From assembly GCA_950295325.1 (NCBI GenBank), contig OX485808.1, positions 40,385,180 to 40,449,179 on the forward strand: DNA of 64,000 nucleotides, written 5' to 3'. This document shows positions 32,618 to 44,109 of this stretch, in pieces; within the stretch, counting starts at the first letter, position 1; each line of letters begins with the position of its first letter. The translations under genes and the position numbers were made by a program. The notes under the pieces were generated by a model. The model saw only the letters and a list, made by a program, of their open reading frames with translations, ran no database searches and was not told where the DNA came from. Source of the stretch: Polytrichum commune (lineage: Eukaryota > Streptophyta > Polytrichopsida > Polytrichales > Polytrichaceae).

Positions 32618-35600
32618 ATGGCAAATGCCATGGGTGGGTTTGTGGATGCATCCTCCCACGAATCATTTGAAGCGCACGAACAATCTATACGTTCCGGGGA
32701 TGACAATGATGACATTCCGTTATGTGCCGGTTTCAGTAGGGAGCAATGGGTGGGCCTTGATGTTGTTCTTTTCAACGATATTGGTGTCCCGGTGGCAGAT
32801 GGCATATGTAGAAACTCCGATCCCCGTGATTGTATGGATGCCAATCTTCTTGGTCCTGATGATGTGGGTGTGTGCATCTTGAATTCTTTGCTTCCGCTTG
32901 ATGTCCCGGTGACATGGAGATTTTTCTTGCGTCGATGGCCTCTTTGTCGGGTTCTCCATGACGGAGTAAGCTTGTTGGACCATGAGCGGCGCCATAAGCA
33001 AACGCAATTAGCTTTGTTGGCCAAAATACGTCCTCGCAAAGTCCTACGCAGATATGATTCTAACCGTGTGCCTCGTGGAGATAAAGAACGTCGACGGGAT
33101 CGCATATTGGGAGACGAATCTATCCGTCTTGTGTCCGCCAAGGACTGTTGCGAGAGGAAATGTTGGCAATTTTTTCCGCGGGAGAAAATTAAGTCCCTAC
33201 GTCAAGAGATGTGGCTTGCGGATTTCCGTATGAGATCGGCAAAGAAACTCGAGGTCCACAGAAATGTCCACATTGACACCCATGGGCATAAGGTGGTCAC
33301 ACTTGAGAATGTGGAAGTGTGTTGTACTGCGTGGTATACTATCCACGCCGTGTCAAAGTCTGACTTTTATAGGTTTCAAAAGTATTCATCGTTGGGTCGC
33401 CGCTCTCGATTTCATGGCAATTCGGGCACAAAGAAACCTAGGGAGGCTACACTCCAAGCCTCCGCGACACTCTCCACCATCATAGTCTCATTGGCCGATG
33501 CAATGCCCCACAAGACGAGGACATTGTCGTCAAGGAAGAAAATTGTACAAATGGTGTTGCCCACGGGTACAAAATAGAAGACAATATTAACGGATATCAA
33601 TGAAGTGGGTTGCATAGCGGGATGTGGGCCCATTTCTTTGTCCAAGTTGAGTGTGATTAAAAACCAACAGTTTGCCGAATACATTTTGAAGAAACCTGGG
33701 AACAAGTTCGCTAGGTGTACGACGTGTGAAAAATACAAAGGTCTTCGAGACGCCCACCCCGTAGGCACCGAATCCCACACTAGATACCAAGCAAAATATA
33801 TTGAACATGTCAACAACCAAGAGGCTCACCGTCAAGATTACTACAAGAACCGTGCTTTATCCATAATGAGGCCTACAGAGGTTCTAACAATCATCCATGA
33901 TAAAATGGACCACGCCAAGACCGCATGCCCTTGTTATGCACGCAAAATAAAGGCCACGGATGGTCTCTTCAAGTTGAACGTATCTGTCACAGGTTTGTAT
34001 TGAATCACAAATAATCTGTATTCAAATTCTCTCAAATTTTACTGGGTGTTTTTGCCAAATGTCCAATTTCATACCTCCGTTTGGAGTTGTCGTTGTTATT
34101 GTTGTTGTTCAAGCATCGTTTGTTTTTTTCCGCAGGGATGATTGCCCACGGACATGGAGACGTAAAGTATGCCCATTATGGGTTGGATTTTTACCCTGGC
34201 GATGCTAACCACACAGTGGGTTCATTTGCAAAATTCTTGCGCGATCTGGAGAAGCCGCCGTTACATTCATCACGTGCATTTTTTGATGGTTGTGGAACGA
34301 CACCCCTTTACGAAGCAGTGCTTGCGGGGAAGGAGGTTTGTATGTCGTCATTGCCAGAACCACCGGGAGAACCTATTTGTGCAAAACCATTGCCTCCAAC
34401 TCTTCACGTTCAACTTGATAATTGCGCGAAAGACAACAAATGTCGATATGTATTTTGTTATTGGTCATTGCTCGTGGCGAAAGGAATCTTCAAGGAGGTG
34501 TTTGTGTCATTTTTGATGGTGGGACATACACACGACGACATTGATGCATCATTCGGACGGTGGAGCATGAAGTTGCATGAAGAAGATTTTCCAACCATAC
34601 CTCTTCTTATGAAATCGTATATGGATTTGGACCATATGCCAGTAATTCCGCACATGATTGAGGAAGTACCAGATTTCAAGGCCTTCATCAAGTCATACAT
34701 GTTGAAGGGAGGGGACCGTTTGGTGGGGCATACCAAAGCACAACAATTCTGATTCTATATAAGGGATGATAGTCTCCCAGCCATGCAATTCAAGCTTTTG
34801 TGCACATCTCCTAATTGGGGCCCGGATGATGGTATACTTGTATGGCGTCAAGACAATGATAGCAAATGTTTGCTCCCGGATGGGGATCCAAAGCCTTGCA
34901 AACCCGACCCCATGAGGAATGGGCCGGAAATCATCAAAGGCATATCCGGATTCATTGAATATTGGAAAGAGTTGTGTGAGGAGGACATCACTAGACGTGT
35001 TAGAGATACTCATGAACCTTTGATTGCGTATTGGGATCGCATTTGTTCCGCCCTAATGACACTTGGTGGTGACACCCGTACAACTTTAACACAAGGATTT
35101 TGGCCACAAAGTCGTTTGACGTTTGTCGAGTCCGACACCATGGTTTTTAGCAATGGAGACGTTCGTGAAGAGTTCGCAATGGACGAGCATTACGTTGGCC
35201 CTGCCCGCAATCGACCGGCACCGTCGTTTCGTGTAGGTGTTGATTGCCATGAAGGTTATTTGGTCCTTGTACGAGCAGGGGATGAGGAACATCCCAAGCC
35301 AATTTGGTTGATGAAAGCATTGTCTTCACCCAATTTTGTTCGAACTAGCCCCAACTTTCGTCAGATTGAGGTGGAATATTGTCGTCCAAGTACTAAAGAC
35401 CAGAACGTTCTACGCACTTATTTAGGTTGGGACACCAAAAAGAATTTTAAGTGGACAGTGGACTCAACGTACACACCGTTTTGGATAAACACGGATACTA
35501 TACTTTGTGCTTGGAAGCCGCGCAAAGGGTCCAAAACAGAAACAATGACCATCCCCCAAAAACATATAGATTTTGCCAAAGACAACTTGGCACGTATTGC

Positions 35601-35655
35601 AGCGGCAGAAAATGACGCCGAGAATGGATATGAAGCGGAAGATGGAGATGTGTAA
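32618..35655 (+). pseudogene. DUF7869-like gene of copy B, two nonsense codons
   Basis: Same structure as copies A and Y: exon 1 to 33992, intron 33993-34135, exon 2 from 34136 to 35655. Exon 1 has TAG at 33575-33577 where the others have Trp; exon 2 has TGA at 34750-34752 where Y has Arg (CGA). Both fit C-to-T or G-to-A transitions. The three acidic blocks survive (DKMDHAKT, LDNCAKDNK, GHTHDDID). The frame is open upstream of 32618 and resembles Y's N-terminus, so the true start may be earlier. Confidence 0.85.
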
Positions 35656-36058
35656 ACATAACATAGGTGGGAGTTAATGGCGAAAAACATGGGCGATTAG
35701 TAGATTTGGTTTTTAATAGACTTAGTGGACTTGTCACACTCCATTGTGGTATACGTTTGGGATGTGCCATCCAAATTCATAAGAGCCTTACTTATGGGAT
35801 GCGTACCCCAAACTCTATAATGGCATAAACCATTTGTTTTTTTTGGAGTGGATTGTTATTTTCCACAAAGAGCTCACTTTTCATTTTAATTGAAATTCTC
35901 TATTTTTAGTAATAAGAATATCCTTTACGTACGAATTTTTAAATCGTCATGTTCTTGATATTTCCAATATTCCGTATGCCCACAATATTGGCATCCCAAA
36001 CTATGGGCATATTTTATTTTGAGACTTTCAAAAGTCTCCAATTAACGAATATAGTGTT
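35656..36058 (+). repeat. 3' flank and right terminus of copy B
   Basis: Non-coding, ending in a GAGACTTT/AAAGTCTC hairpin (36021-36038) and AACGAATATAGTGTT at 36044-36058. One T separates it from the terminus of copy X. Confidence 0.85.
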
Positions 36059-36179
36059 TAACACTATATTCGTTAAATTGAGACTTTTTGGGCATTTTGA
36101 GACATTCATAGAAATAAGAACAAGGATAAATGGAACACATATTGGTGAAAGTTGTAAGATGCGAACACTTTGAAGTGGG

Positions 36180-36645
36180 TGTTTAGACCAAGAACCCCAT
36201 TAATAACTCATATTTGTGATGGTTTAGGGTGGGCAATCGAAACCTTAGACCAAATTGAAGGGGACATCTTAAAACATTCATATTAATGCACACAAAATAT
36301 GAGAGCTTGTATGAATATGGTTTAGGTAGGGCAATCCAAACCATAGATCTTATTGAAGGGAAAATCTTAAAACATTCATACTAATGCACACAAAATATGA
36401 GAGCTTGTATGAATATGGTTTAGGGAGGGCAATCCAAACCATAGATCTTATTGAAGCGAAAATCTTAAAACATTCATATTAATGCACACAAAATATGAGA
36501 GCTTGTAATGTATGGTTTAGGTAGGGCACTCCAAACCATAGATCTTATTGAAGGGGAAATCTTAAAACATTCATATTAATGCACACAATAAGGGACTCCA
36601 AACCTTAGACCATATTGAAGGCAAAATCATGTGACACTTATATTA
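36180..36645. repeat. Tandem repeat near the left terminus of copy X
   Basis: Three to four copies of a unit of about 120 bp with GGTTTAGGTAGGGCAATCC, CATAGATCTTATTGAAG and TTAATGCACAC. Each holds a degraded palindrome (GGTTTAGG...CCAAACC), apparently a decayed form of the family site. No gene. Confidence 0.75.
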
Positions 36646-36773
36646 TTGCAAAAAAAAAAAAACATACAAAGTATGGCACGTAAAATGCATAGCATGCTAA
36701 CACCACACATCCATTGGATAGTGCGACCCAAAATCATATTGCCTATGGTCCAAAACCCTACGCCTACTATGGC

Positions 36774-37581
36774 CTATCTAGCCTCGGAGACTGCCTCTAT
36801 CTCTTTTGCTTTTTTTTTTTCTTTTGCCTCTCTTGCTTTTGCCTCTTTTTCTTTTGCTGCGGCTTCTTTTGCTCGCATTGCTTCAACATTCCTGACAATC
36901 TCCGCCCCGCGACTATAGCCATTCTTGGGGTGACCGCCAACAATAACACATTTTGGATTCCGTCGGCCGCCCGAATTATACGACGAAGAATTCGAATACG
37001 ATGAAGTGGATTGTCTTGCATTTCTGGTCATGGAGTAGAAACGCTCCAACTCGACGGACATACTAGACCGCATAGGTTTACGGGTGGGAGCAACCTGCAA
37101 CGCGTCAATGCAAGACCACATGTGTTAGTTTAGGGAGGAAGACCCAAACGTGTCACATGTTCATTTTTTAAGTGCGGGATGATTGTAATGCGCGGTTAAC
37201 CATGTTTGTGGGGGGGGGGGGGTTCACCTTGTCACCGGGGGCGTTCCCGTCGGAGTCGGCGAGGAGGGGCAATGTGTCCCGCAAAGGAATAGGAAGGGTT
37301 CCACTCTTCGTAGGCCGAGCGTCCATCCGCAGCCGCCGTTGAGGTGTACTACTGCCGCCGGGCCGAGAGGGGGATGTCCGGACGCATTTGCGATTTATGC
37401 CTTTGAGCGGTGACGGGGACGCAGATCGCCGGAAGATTTGCTTGGGTGGGGGGCTATCGACGACGCCGGCGTCAAGAGGCTCCTTGGAGTAGTCAATGGT
37501 TGACGCGGCGTCGTAAACGGTCTCGTAGAAGAAGCTCCCCAAGTCTGACTCGCTGACGATGTCAATCGAGGGCTCCAAACG
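36774..37581 (-). CDS. Small basic protein gene, copy X
   Basis: Two exons, 37581-37228 and 37094-36774, with the frame kept across a GT-AG intron that has a G run. Exon a shares YDAASTIDYSKEPLDAGVVDSPP, SPSPL and RRLRMD-like stretches with Y's 55291-55689. Exon b shares the motif NGYSRGAEIVRNVEAMRAKE, followed by a long Lys/Glu/Ala helix. Exon a starts at an acceptor, so an upstream exon is missing from my model; possibly it is spliced from the long gene. Function unknown. Confidence 0.65.
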
Positions 37582-37677
37582 CTGGCGCAAAAAAGGAAAC
37601 GAAACAAAACCCAAAGGAAGAGGGTTTGCTAGAGCGCGTGAAAATCAAGATACATATGAAGCATATATTACACAAAA

Positions 37678-37745
37678 TGAACGGGCGCGCGCACACACAC
37701 ACACACACACACATACATACATATATACACATACAAACACACGTA
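37678..37745. repeat. CA/TA microsatellite
   Basis: ACACAC run followed by ATACATATATACACAT units, between the phosphatase exon and the small gene of copy X. Confidence 0.9.
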
Positions 37746-37750
37746 GTGTC

Positions 37751-38563
37751 TCAAATGAGCTTGTTAAATTTCGCGTGAGATAACAACTCTCTGTACAAAT
37801 GGTCTCGTGGATCCAAGTATCTCTCGCCTATCGGATTGTTCCTAACAAAATTGTTTACGGGCAGTCCGCTTCCGCAGAGCGCCTGGAGGTATTTACTAAG
37901 GTCTAACAAAAATCGGTCCCGGACCTTCTCGACCGTCCACGTAGGGCAAACTATGAGGTTGGCCGTCGGGTTCAACATGTTCTTTGCGGCGCTGTCGTCC
38001 ACTATGAGCGTGTTCTCGCGGGTGGGGCGGACGTCGTAGGGGACGCCTATCAAGGACGGTCGCTGGTCCCAAAAAATGGGCTTCAAGACCTTGAGATATT
38101 AGGGGGAAGCGGGGTTGTTTGGTTTTTTGACGACTTTGCCGTCCGGTGTGTACAATATTCTACAGGCTTCATGTGCTAGGACCATGCAGGGGGGCTCGAT
38201 GCCCTTGAAGATGAACTCCATGACGGCATTGGTGTTCTCGGCCTTCATGGAGCTCCACACGACCACCCACCATCGTTGTTGGGTGATCTGGAGGAAGGTC
38301 CGAAGCCACGGGCGGAGGTGAACTAGCTTGCTCTTTATGAACGTGGGCGGCCCGTCGTAATTCGCGTCCTCGGGCTTGCAAAAGGGCACCGTGGGGGTCC
38401 TCGGGCAATGAACGCATTGGACGAGGACCCCGTTCAGGTCTAACACCAGGAATCGTTTCTTCGGCCGCGGGGGCGGGGCGGGTAAAATCGGGGGTACCGC
38501 CGCGCTGCCCTCTCTGCTCCTTGGAGAAGAGCGTCGGGGAGCCGCTACGCTATGCTCCGAGCC
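37751..38563 (-). pseudogene. FCP1/HAD-like phosphatase exon of copy X
   Basis: Begins after acceptor CCGCAG. Motifs: LDLNGVL (HAD motif I, second Asp replaced by Asn as in plant FCP1-like proteins), RPWLRTFL, VVVWSSM (motif II) and LIVDDSAAKNMLNP (motif III). One TAA at 38099-38101 breaks the frame where Y has Gln, a likely CAA-to-TAA change. The end FNKLI-stop is shared with Y. A Pro-rich linker precedes the domain. Confidence 0.85.
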
Positions 38564-39075
38564 CTGCGGATACGATCGAGAGAAAACGGTGGGCGACTTA
38601 TGTCATGCTATGTCCAAACGAAGCATTAAAGAAACGAGTGTTCTCGGTGCAAACACAAAACCATTTTATTCATTTTGGAGGGGGTGCAACAAGGGACACG
38701 AGAGAGGCAAGAGCATACAACATACATTCAAACACAGGATACAAGTATATAGGAGTAAAAAATGGCGATTATATTGTATACAATGCTCTATGTACATCTT
38801 GATTGGGGGGAGCCGCGTTGAACGATGCGTTCAAACTAGCCTACTTCTACATCTAGAAAAAACTGAAGAGACGGGCCGCCGTGATGAAGACTTCGTCGCA
38901 AGCCGGGGGGTATGTGGACGAACGAATGGTCGGGGGGATGTGGCGAAGGGCGCGAGTGCGGGGGGGTGACGTGTGCGTGAGTTTAGGATAGCTAGGGGAC
39001 ACGACCAAGGCAAGAAGACAAAGACCCAGGGAGTTTGGGTCGACCGACCCAAACTGAGTGGGGTCAGTGCATTAC
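38564..39075 (-). other. Intron of copy X long gene with one palindrome
   Basis: Lies between exon 3 (donor GCGAG|GTAATG) and the phosphatase exon. A perfect GTTTGGGTCG palindrome (centre AC) is at 39033-39054. Open frames are short and unsupported. Confidence 0.6.
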
Positions 39076-39165
39076 CTCGCCTTGGTCGCGCCTTGACGAC
39101 GTGAATGCCGTCACTGTGTGCGCTGCCACACCTCTGTCACCGCCGCCTCCAACGATGACTTCAGC
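39076..39165 (-). pseudogene. Last 30 codons of copy X exon 3, cut off by Y
   Basis: Joined through a single CTCA to 56502 onward, the minus-strand frame is continuous: a Gln-Val-Glu end on the Y-right side leads into AEVIVGGGGDRG and on to a GTAATG donor. This frame continuity is the best evidence for Y's exact boundaries. Confidence 0.85.
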
Positions 39166-39169
39166 CTCA

Positions 39170-39209
39170 AACACTATATTCGTTAATTGGAGACTTTGGA
39201 AAGTCTCAA
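39170..39209. repeat. Left terminal inverted repeat of Y with subterminal hairpin
   Basis: AACACTATATTCGTTAATTG is followed by GAGACTTTGGAAAGTCTC, a perfect hairpin at 39190-39207. The right end (56450-56497) has the same outer bases but two direct AGTCTC copies instead of a hairpin, so the two ends are distinguishable. Confidence 0.9.
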
Positions 39210-39826
39210 AATAAATTGGACCCGTAGTTTCGGATGCGAATATTGTGAACGTAGGGAACATGGGGAACAATGGCAACATAATGTTCGAAAGATCCATATG
39301 TGATGAATATATATGTTTCTAAATATAGTAATTATTTGGGGGATAATCAAAACTACGCCAACACAATATTCCAATGTCACAAATTCACAATTATTTTGTA
39401 TTTTTGATTTTGTATTGAATAAAATTAATGAATCTATAAATAGCCATCTGATTTTATATCTAGGGACTCTTGGATGCGTATCCCAAACATAACATCTTAG
39501 CCAATTGTGGGTGAATTGAACGGCACATCCCAAACGCAACAATATTAAAATAATTTGACAGTGTGTATAAGAAATTGCAAATTAGCATCTGCAATATAAT
39601 TATATAGTTTGGACTCCACATCCGTAAACACAAACATATAAAAAACATTTGATAGCGCATGTGAAGTTGGATTCCACATCCGTAAATCAATACAATCATG
39701 ATATATAATTGTAATCTATAAAATTGCTATAAAATGTGTCTAATATAGTATTCGACCCCAATGTCATATATTTCATGAAAAACCAAGACACATTTCAAAT
39801 AATTGTGGTCCAACCCTACGTCAATA

Positions 39827-42800
39827 TCATTCTCCATCTTCATCTTCAGCTTCATTTCCATTCTCGACATCGTTTTCTGCAGCAGCAATACGTGCCAAGT
39901 TGTCTTTGGCAAAATCTATATGTTTTTGGGGGATGGTCATTGTCTCTGATTTGGAACCTTTGCGTGGTTTCCAAGCACAAAGTATGGTATCTGTGTTTAT
40001 CCATATTGGTTCGTATGCTGAGTCCATTGTCCATTTGAAACCTTTTTTGGTGTCCCACCCTAAATATGTGCGGAGCACATTTTGATCTTTGGTGCTGGGA
40101 CGGCAATATTCCACCTCAATTTGATGAAAATTTGGGCTAGTTGGAACAAAATTTGGTGATGACAATGCTTTTACCAACCAAATCGGTTTAGGGTGCTCCT
40201 CATCTCCAGGACGTACGAGGATCATATACCCTTCGTAGCAATCAACAGCCACACGAAATGATGGAGCCGGACGATTACGAGCTGGGCCAACATAATGGTC
40301 GTCCGCTGCGAACTCTTCACGGATGTCCCCATTGTCGAAGAACATGGCCTCAGATTCCACGATTGTCACTCGGCTTTGTGGCCAAAAACCTTGTGTCAAA
40401 CATGAATGTGTTTCGACATCGGGTGCTAGCAATGCTGAGCGAATGCGATCCCAGTACGTAATCAATGGTTCGTGGGTATCCCGAACACGCCTTGTGATGT
40501 CTTCCTCGCACAATTCTTTCCAATATTGGATGAATCCGGATATACCTTTGATGATTTCTGGTCCATTCCTCATGGGGTTGGGTTTGCAAGGCTTCGGCTC
40601 CCCATCAGGTAGCATACATTTGCCTTCTTCGTTTTGGCGCCATACGAGTATCCCTTCCTCTGGACCCCAATCCGGGGAAGTGCACAAAACTTTGAATTGC
40701 ATGGCCGGCAAACCATCATCACGCATATAGAATCGGAATTGTTGAGCCTTGGTATGGCCCACTAAACGGTCACCTCCCTTAAGAATGAATGGTTCGATAA
40801 ACGCTTTGAAATCGGGCACTTCTTCAATAAAATGCGGGATGACTGGCACATTATCCAAATCCATGTATGATTTCATGAGAAGAGGAATCGTCGGAAAATC
40901 CTCCTCGTGCAACTTCATACTCCAACGTCCAAATGAAGCGTCAATGTCATCATGCGTGTGGCCAACCATAAAAAAAGACACAAACACTTCTTTGAAAATG
41001 CCCTTGGCTACGAGCAATGACCAAAAACAAAACACGTATCGACATTTGTTGTCTTTGGCACAATTGTCCAGTTGCACATGTAGAGTTGGAGGCAAAGGTT
41101 TAGCAAGAACGGTTTGTTCAGGCGGTTCTTGCAGTGACGATAGACATACTTCTTTCCCCTCTAGCACAGCCTCATAAATCGGTGTTGTTCCACATCCAAC
41201 AAAAAGAGCGCGAGAGGATGATGTTGGCGGACTCTCAAGATCTCGTAGAAGTTTTGCAAAAGACCCTACGGTATGATTGGCGTCGCCTGGATAGAAATCC
41301 AAGCCATAATGTGCATACTTGACGTCCACATGGCCATGTGCGATCATACCTGAATTAAGACATACAAATGAGAAGTACATTCCAATATCATTTATAATAA
41401 GGAAATTCAATTTTTCCGCAAGCAGGCCAAGAAAATGAACAAACACTTACGGATGTACATCCGTAACTCTTAACGATGAGTATGTGGGTTCGCAAAAAAA
41501 ATGTGAAAACCAACGAACCTGTGACAGATATTGGGAGCTTGAAATATCCATCTGTAGCCTTTATTTTCCGTGTATAACAAGGGCACGCAGTCTTCGCATG
41601 GTCCATTTTGTCATGAATGATTGTCAAAACCTCATTCGGCCTCATTATCGATAATGCGCGATTCTTGTAGTAGTCTTGACGGTGTGCCTCTTGGTTGTTG
41701 ACATGCTCAATGTATTTCCGTTGATGTCTATTGTGCGACTCAGTCCCTATGGGATGTGCATCTCGAAGGCCCTTGTATTTTTCACAAGCAGAACACCTGG
41801 CAAACTTATCCCCAGGCCTCTTCGTAATGTACTCTGCAAATTGTTGATTCTTGATCACACTCAATTTTGACAACGAAATCGGCCCACATCCAGCCTTTTC
41901 GCCAACCTCATTAACATCCATAAGTATGTTCTTCCATTTTGTCCCTGTAGGCAAAACCATCTGGACAACCTTTTCCCCCGACGGCAGAGTCCGTGTTTTG
42001 TGTGGCATCGCATCTGCTAATGGCATAATGATGGTTGATAGTGTTGCAGCTGCTTGGAGTGTTGCCTCCCTGGGCTTCTTTGTACCAGAGTTGCCATGGA
42101 ACCGAGAACGCCGTCCTTGCAGCGAGTAGTTCCGGAACCTATAAAAATCTGCCTTTGAAACTGCATGTATAATGTACCATGCCGTGCAGCATACCTCTAT
42201 ATTTTCCAAGGTCACAACCTTACGACCTTCGGCATCAAAGTGCATGTTGCGATGGACTTCAAGTTTCTTTGCAGATCGCGTCCGAAAGTCCGCAAGCCAC
42301 ATCTCTTGTCTCAAAGATTTGATTTTGTCACGGGGAAATAGTTGGCAACACATTTTTGCACAACAATCCTTTGTTGCTACGGACCTAATAGATGTGTCTC
42401 CCAATGTTAGATCTCGACGACGTTGCGTGGGTTCACGGGGCACGCGAACGGAATCATATTTACGCCGACCTTGTCTAGGACGCATTGTGGCGAACAAAGT
42501 CTTTTGTATTTCCTCAAAACGACGTGCATGATTCCACAAGCTGACACCATCGTGAAGAACACTTCGCAACGGCCATCGACGAAGAGAGAATCTCCAACCA
42601 GGAGGTACTTCCAATGGATGTAAGGAGTTCAAAATGCACACCCCAACATCTTCCTCCCCAAGGGGATTTGCATCAATACAGTCCATAGGATTTGAGTTCC
42701 TACAAACACCATTGGCCACGGGGACGCCGTATCCATTGACTATGACAACATCAAGATCAATCCATTGTTCCCGCGAATAACCCTCACATGTTGGTATGAA

Positions 42801-42923
42801 ATCATCCTCTGCATTGGCGACACCAATTGTAGTTTCATGTTCCATAACACCTTCAAATTCGCTAGCATAGCTTGACGCTTCCGAAGATAACTCGAATGCA
42901 CTATCTCGGACGTTGGAATCCAT
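39827..42923 (-). CDS. DUF7869-like protein, probable transposase of copy Y
   Basis: Exon 1 is 42923-41519 and exon 2 is 41349-39827, with a 169-bp GT-AG intron splitting a Gly codon as in A and B. About 975 aa, no stop. Start ATG follows a likely acceptor (CTTGTAG). Order: acidic N-terminus, Cys-rich KDCCAKMCC and IEVCCTAWY, a GRRSRFHGN basic patch, DKMDHAKT, LDNCAKDNKCRYVF and GHTHDDIDASFGRWS. The last three fit a D-D-D/E RNase H catalytic set. An acidic C-terminal tail follows. With intact termini nearby, this is the best candidate for an active transposase here, though activity is inference. Confidence 0.85.
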
Positions 42924-43061
42924 GGCCACTACAAGTGACCCACATGAAGAGTATGTCAAAATATCCCATTCAATAAATGTCATGGATAGTCCTAACGCTT
43001 ATTGTCAATGAAACACAATGTCAACAATAGTGGATTTCATGGCCTGGAAACAAAGACACAT

Positions 43062-44108
43062 TGGTATACGAACGCGCGTACGTATATCTCCATGTAACAA
43101 CATTATCAGTGCAAGCACGCGCATACATATGTCTTTATTTGTTCATAGTCGGCGGAAAGGTCCAGACAACAAAAACATGACAGTTTTATGGGCGCGCACC
43201 CGTAAATCTCTTCGTGGTCAAAGAGGTCAATATCATGCGCAAATGTTTTCGCAAACTATACAACATAGGTATACGGACGTGCGTCCGCAAACATCCGAAT
43301 GTCAAAAGTCAGTGTTGTGCAAGACACACAGAGGTTTAGGAAACCAAGATGTCCAGGTGCCAGGTTCCTACTGTGTATTATGAATGTCAAAATATTATAC
43401 TATGACACATAGGGTGATGTAAGCTTAGGGTTTAGGGATCTTATACCTCCATTGACCGTACAGTCTCAATGTAATATTCTACATGGCACATAGTGAAAAG
43501 TATGGAACCAAAGGTTTGCAGGTTTACGGATGCGCGTCCGTAAACCTCTCTGTACCTCATTACTAGCACAAATAGGTTTAGGTTACTGGACGTGAGTCAG
43601 AAAATTTTCATGACAATACAGTCTCGTTGGTATACTATACATGGCAAGTGGTCATGATGTCAGCTCAGGTGCAATACCGAACAATGGAACAAAAAGGTGC
43701 AAAAGTTTACGGACGCGCGTCCGTAAACCTCAATGTAGATGAAATAGGTCAAGTATAATTCTCACTGCAATAGATATCCAATCAAGCAAGAGGTTAAAGG
43801 TTTACGGACGCGCGTCCGTAAACCTTAATGTACATGAAATAGCTGAAGTATAATTCTCACAACAATAGATATCCAATCAAGCAAGAGGTTTAAGGTTTAC
43901 GGACGCGCGTCCGTAAACCTCAATGTAAATGAAATAACTCAAGTATAATTCTCACAAAAATACATATCCAATCAAGCAAGAGGTTTAAGGTTTACGGACG
44001 CGCGTCCGTAAACCTCAATGTACATGAAATAGCTCAAGTGCAATTCTCACAGAAATAGATATCCAACCAAGCAAGAGGTTTAAGGTTTACGGACGCACGT
44101 CCGTAAAC
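43062..44108. repeat. Palindrome array upstream of the DUF7869-like gene, copy Y
   Basis: TTTACGGACG-arm palindromes near 43062 and 43270 (variants), 43523, 43708, 43801, 43895, 43990 and 44083. From 43690 to 44110 they sit in a tandem repeat of about 93 bp (AACCTCAATGTA, AATAGATATCCAATCAAGC, AAGAGGTTTAAG). The central pair is mostly CG. The array is 140-1190 bp from the start codon. Confidence 0.92.
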
Positions 44109-44109
44109 C

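Larger units (their letters stand above)
19373..36058. mobile_element. Copy B of the large element, left part missing
   Basis: Holds exon 2 and exon 1 of the long gene on minus, the non-coding centre and the DUF7869-like gene on plus, ending at a good terminus. Palindrome arm is TTTACGAACG throughout. It is disrupted by H1, H2 and a solo LTR, and both genes carry disabling changes. A non-functional fossil. Confidence 0.85.
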
